DNA of 64,000 nt from Viscum album (taxonomy: Eukaryota > Streptophyta > Magnoliopsida > Santalales > Viscaceae): positions 953,782,097 to 953,846,096 of the forward strand of contig OY728121.1 in NCBI GenBank assembly GCA_963277665.1, read 5' to 3'. Shown here piece after piece: positions 60,577 through 64,000 of the stretch (the first letter of the stretch is position 1; every line of letters starts with the position of its first letter). The notes below the pieces were generated by a model. That model was not told the origin of the DNA. It searched no databases and saw nothing but the letters and a program-made list of their open reading frames with translations. A program made the translations under genes and the position numbers.

Positions 60577-63500
60577 GGCCATCCCCATCTCTATTACATG
60601 AAAAAATTTCTATTCACGACTACACCTCCTTGAGTAAGACTCTCCAAGAGATGATATCCTCAAGTATATTGCTTTTTTACATGATCAAAACTTGAAATAT
60701 TGGATATTTACAAAATTAGGATTTTAATTAATTATAATATGAAAAAACTTTACTTTATAGCTTCCATTCCAAGATTTGGAACAAATAATTTCATATTTTA
60801 CACTACTTCTTCAGAAAAATCAAAAGATACAATGCACTCAGTATTTGTAGTAATAGATACCACTGGCTTGAATTAGATTCTCTTTCTCATTAACATTTAT
60901 TTTATATGCTATTAGATCACATTGAAAAAAATTAATACTAGTTTTTGTCCCAATATAACTAGTGAACCTTCCTCTTCATGTAATAATAACATATCCCTTG
61001 TACTCTCTCAAGTACAATTGAATAGTTTTCACTGCTTCCCATGCAGTTCTCTGGATTTTACTGATACTCCCCTACCATAAAGTATATGTTGTAAATATCA
61101 TATCTTATACATTTCATGACATATGTGATTGATCCTTTTTTTCTTATGTAATTTTACTCACCACTTTAATATCCACTTTTTTCTCATACATGTATTCTTG
61201 GAAATATTTATACTATGTGACATTGGAAATGATTATCTATTGAATTATTCAATATTTTATTTTTCAATACCTTGTAAGTATATATATTTTCACTAGGTGT
61301 AAGTAACTAATTATATCTACCTTAGTCGATCATGTTTCCTATAACCTAGGTTGATACTTTCGGTTAATATTTATACAGTTACTTTGACTATAGTCTTAAG
61401 TAATAGTAAGCTTAAACAACTATTTTCCATATTTTATAAACTTTTTTACTTCAAATATAGTGGCTCTCCCACTAACCTGTTATATACACATGGAAAAAAT
61501 TCATTCCAAATTATTATTATATAATCTTGTTCCTTAATTCAATACAAAGTAGTATTTTAGTAACTTTCACCCCTTATTTTCATTCTTTGGTGTCACCAAA
61601 TCATTCTGGTTATATCATATAGACACTTTTAAACAAATATGATCTTGATTTCCAGTTCTAAATAAAATGATCATAAAATTTAGCTATGATAAGTAAAAAT
61701 CAAATGGATTGAGCATGGTAATTGTTACAAAGGTTTCATATAATACTATGTATATATATAAATTTTTAAAGTTTTTTACCATTAATCATTCATAATTGTT
61801 CCAAATATGGCCATCCATGTATTTTTCCTCTTGAATACCCTTGTAGTATCAAGATTCAAAAAATTCAAAATTTCAATCACCGATACTTTGATACATGGAA
61901 TCCATTATTGATTTTTAATTAAATTTATCAATCTTAGCCTGTTTTCATTTATTAATTAATTATAGGATTCATTATTATCAAAGAATAATGTATCACTTGT
62001 CATGGTGAATAAAAAACCACCACTATATTTTCTTGATTCCTGACCAGTATGTGTCTATAGAACATTCCTTTTCCAAAATATCTTATGGAACTATTTCCTT
62101 TCAAACTATATGTACATATTTAGAATTTTATTAACTCAAGTTAATCTTTCTCCCACTATCTCAAATTGATATGGTCTCCCTTTTATAGAAATATAGTATA
62201 TAAATTCACTACAACTTTTTCTGTCTTATGGATTTATTTAATATCCTATATAAACTTTAGGCTACTAAAAAATATTCACATTGTGTTTTTCTTAATGCAA
62301 TTTTGTTTATATCCTAAACATTCACTTTGCATATAAATAGGTGTTATTAGGATATGATGTATTTATGTCATACTACAACTCATATAATATCCATTTTTCC
62401 TTATAGTTGGCATATGATTATGGGATAACGCCACTATTTGTGAAGCATATCTTGAAAATAATGGAAGTTTCTATAATACAAGTGAGTTTAAACTTTGATT
62501 CTTCTTTAACTTACATCATGAATCTGATGTTTATAATGAAATGTTTATCTAAAAATTACTCCACACTACATTTTATTGATCAATTTTTTCATTTAAGACT
62601 CATCATCAATCTTACTTACTAACATCATAACTTGTATTAGTATAAGAAAATGTAAATTTAGAAATAAATCCACTCTACATTTTCATGATCTATGAATGCT
62701 TGGTCAAGATATTCATCGGCACATCGGCCCAAATAAACTCATGTATTCTAACCATTAATATTTAATACATCACTTTTAAATCCATTAAAAAACTTATTTG
62801 ATAATTATGATGTATATTTACCACTAGATTCAACTTATAATTGTTCACATTACCTAGATGAAATAATTATGAAAGTTTGTGTCCTACCTTTATTTATTAA
62901 TGTTTCCTTTTAAAAATATAAACAAGTAAATGCGTTGATAATACCTATAGTATTTATATCTATAGATTCTAAAACCATATTTTGTATATCCTTGACAACT
63001 ACTTATTTTTACTAGATAAAAAATTATCTTTCCCTAAATAGGTATAACAAAGTTTTACATTTTATATTCATTAGTTATTTCCAATTATTCAAGAATCACT
63101 GAACTATTATTTGAGTATGAGACACCGTAAACAATATTCATTACAAATATGGAATAATGTCTCCATATATATAATTGACATGTGAGAAAAGTGTTGCGTT
63201 AATACTTAACAATATTCTAACAATAACCAATAAGTTTGGAAATTGGGAATTTTTTACTTATCACCATTGGCTTAGGAATCCCCCTTTCTCATTCACTTAG
63301 ATAATTAACCTTACTTATTGTAACATTTCTATAGTTACATGGTTACTATGTTTGGATAAAATTGTGTAACACACATTCAATATCTAATACCTAAACTGTA
63401 TAATATAAACATCACATACAATGATGAATAATCTCTAAGTTGAAACCATTACTTTATTATACTTCAATTCATTACATTTAATATTCTATAGAATTTTCTC

Positions 63501-64000
63501 ATGATGTGTGAAGTAAATATCCTCTTACATGATGATCTGTCACTTTTCTTGAAGGAAATCGTATTGGTGCCTTTATCATCACACTTTTCATTGGTCTTTT
63601 TCACCTTTTCTTTCAAATTATCTAGTATAAGAAGTAAATATTAGTCTTTCATTATGTTTTTATCTTCTTGGTGAACATTACCCAATGATAATGAAGGATT
63701 TTATCTATTTACTATTTATTTTGTAATATTAAACACAATTGGAGTGAGTGGGCGATAAATATCTAATAATGTTATGTATTGAACGATCATGATCCATCTA
63801 TAAATTTACATGTATTCATTGTAATCATCATCTCATTCATGTCTTTTTTCACTTTCTTCTCATCAACTTCTCAAAGATGAGTCAACATGTAAATTCATCC
63901 ATATCTTGATGTATTTTTATACAATTCATTAAACATTCATGATGAAATTATTATTTAAACATCAAATGTGATATCCATGTGTATCCTGTAATAATTTTTC
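60577..64000 (-). mobile_element. Ty1/copia interior, continuing off the window
   Basis: Continuation of the copia element after the Athila insertion. Apart from the RT/RNase H patch at 60760-61140 I recognise no domain; the rest is AT-rich with many stops. The 71-codon plus-strand frame at 62407-62622 has no recognisable domain. Confidence 0.55.
60760..61140 (-). pseudogene. Copia RT C-terminus and RNase H remnant
   Basis: The minus strand shows a CIRYDIYN segment (family: CTRPDIAYAV) near 61085-61130, then RTAWEAVKTIQLYLR near 61010-61050 (family: HWEAVKWILRYLKGT), then VSITTNTE near 60836-60860 (family: ALSTTEAEY, RNase H). These three landmarks occur in this order in Ty1/copia pol. Frames change between them and stops are present. 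Identification is by eye from short motifs. Confidence 0.58.

Noticed and set aside
62690..62740. Short ILTK-like reading on the minus strand, resembling the end of copia RNase H
   Set aside because: It lies upstream, not downstream, of the RT/RNase H patch at 60760-61140 in the reading direction of the element, so it does not fit the same gene.

Overview
The window looks like intergenic heterochromatin from a large flowering-plant genome. It is filled by LTR retrotransposons inserted into one another: Ty3/gypsy chromoviruses of Tekay/Del type, non-coding relatives of them, a Ty3/gypsy Athila-type element and a Ty1/copia remnant. I found no host gene, rRNA, tRNA or CRISPR array. The species cannot be told from the sequence. 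Every coding region is broken, and most of the window is very AT-rich, as expected of old methylated repeats. The exception is the element at the left edge, which is GC-rich and has the longest open frames, so it is probably the youngest insertion.

Layout. (1) 1-7561: left-truncated Tekay-type element 'E1' on the minus strand, with integrase, RNase H, RT, protease, zinc knuckle, gag, primer-binding site and a 3.66-kb LTR carrying several tandem-repeat blocks. (2) 7562-40094: older minus-strand element 'E0'. Its 3' LTR is interrupted by E1 at the left edge and by a 19.1-kb insertion at 8384-27527. Its internal region (30382-32632) is cut down to untranslated sequence plus gag zinc-knuckle remnants. 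Its 5' LTR (32633-40094) is split by a solo LTR (33273-38235). (3) 8384-27527: an LTR-internal-LTR-internal-LTR unit on the minus strand. The LTRs are 3004, 3004 and 3009 bp, the internal regions about 5.06 kb, and the outer ends are flanked by a perfect 5-bp duplication, AATAC. (4) 40095-47525: plus-strand, apparently non-coding element 'E+' with LTRs of about 5 kb and a 1.1-kb interior. (5) 47526-64000: minus-strand Ty1/copia element with a 3' LTR, polypurine tract and a degenerate RT/RNase H patch; it runs off the right edge. (6) 49526-60576: minus-strand Athila-type element inserted 97 bp inside the copia 3' LTR.

How the parts relate. The order of insertion can be read from what splits what: E+ is older than E0 and copia; E0 is older than the three-LTR unit, the solo LTR and E1; copia is older than Athila. 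The most unusual structure is the three-LTR tandem with one duplication around the whole unit, which points to unequal recombination between LTRs of one insertion. LTRs of different families also share two short conserved boxes: a palindrome centred on CCAATGCATTGG, and a GGGTGAGC...CAGTAAGGG block. No previously undescribed protein system is supported by this sequence.
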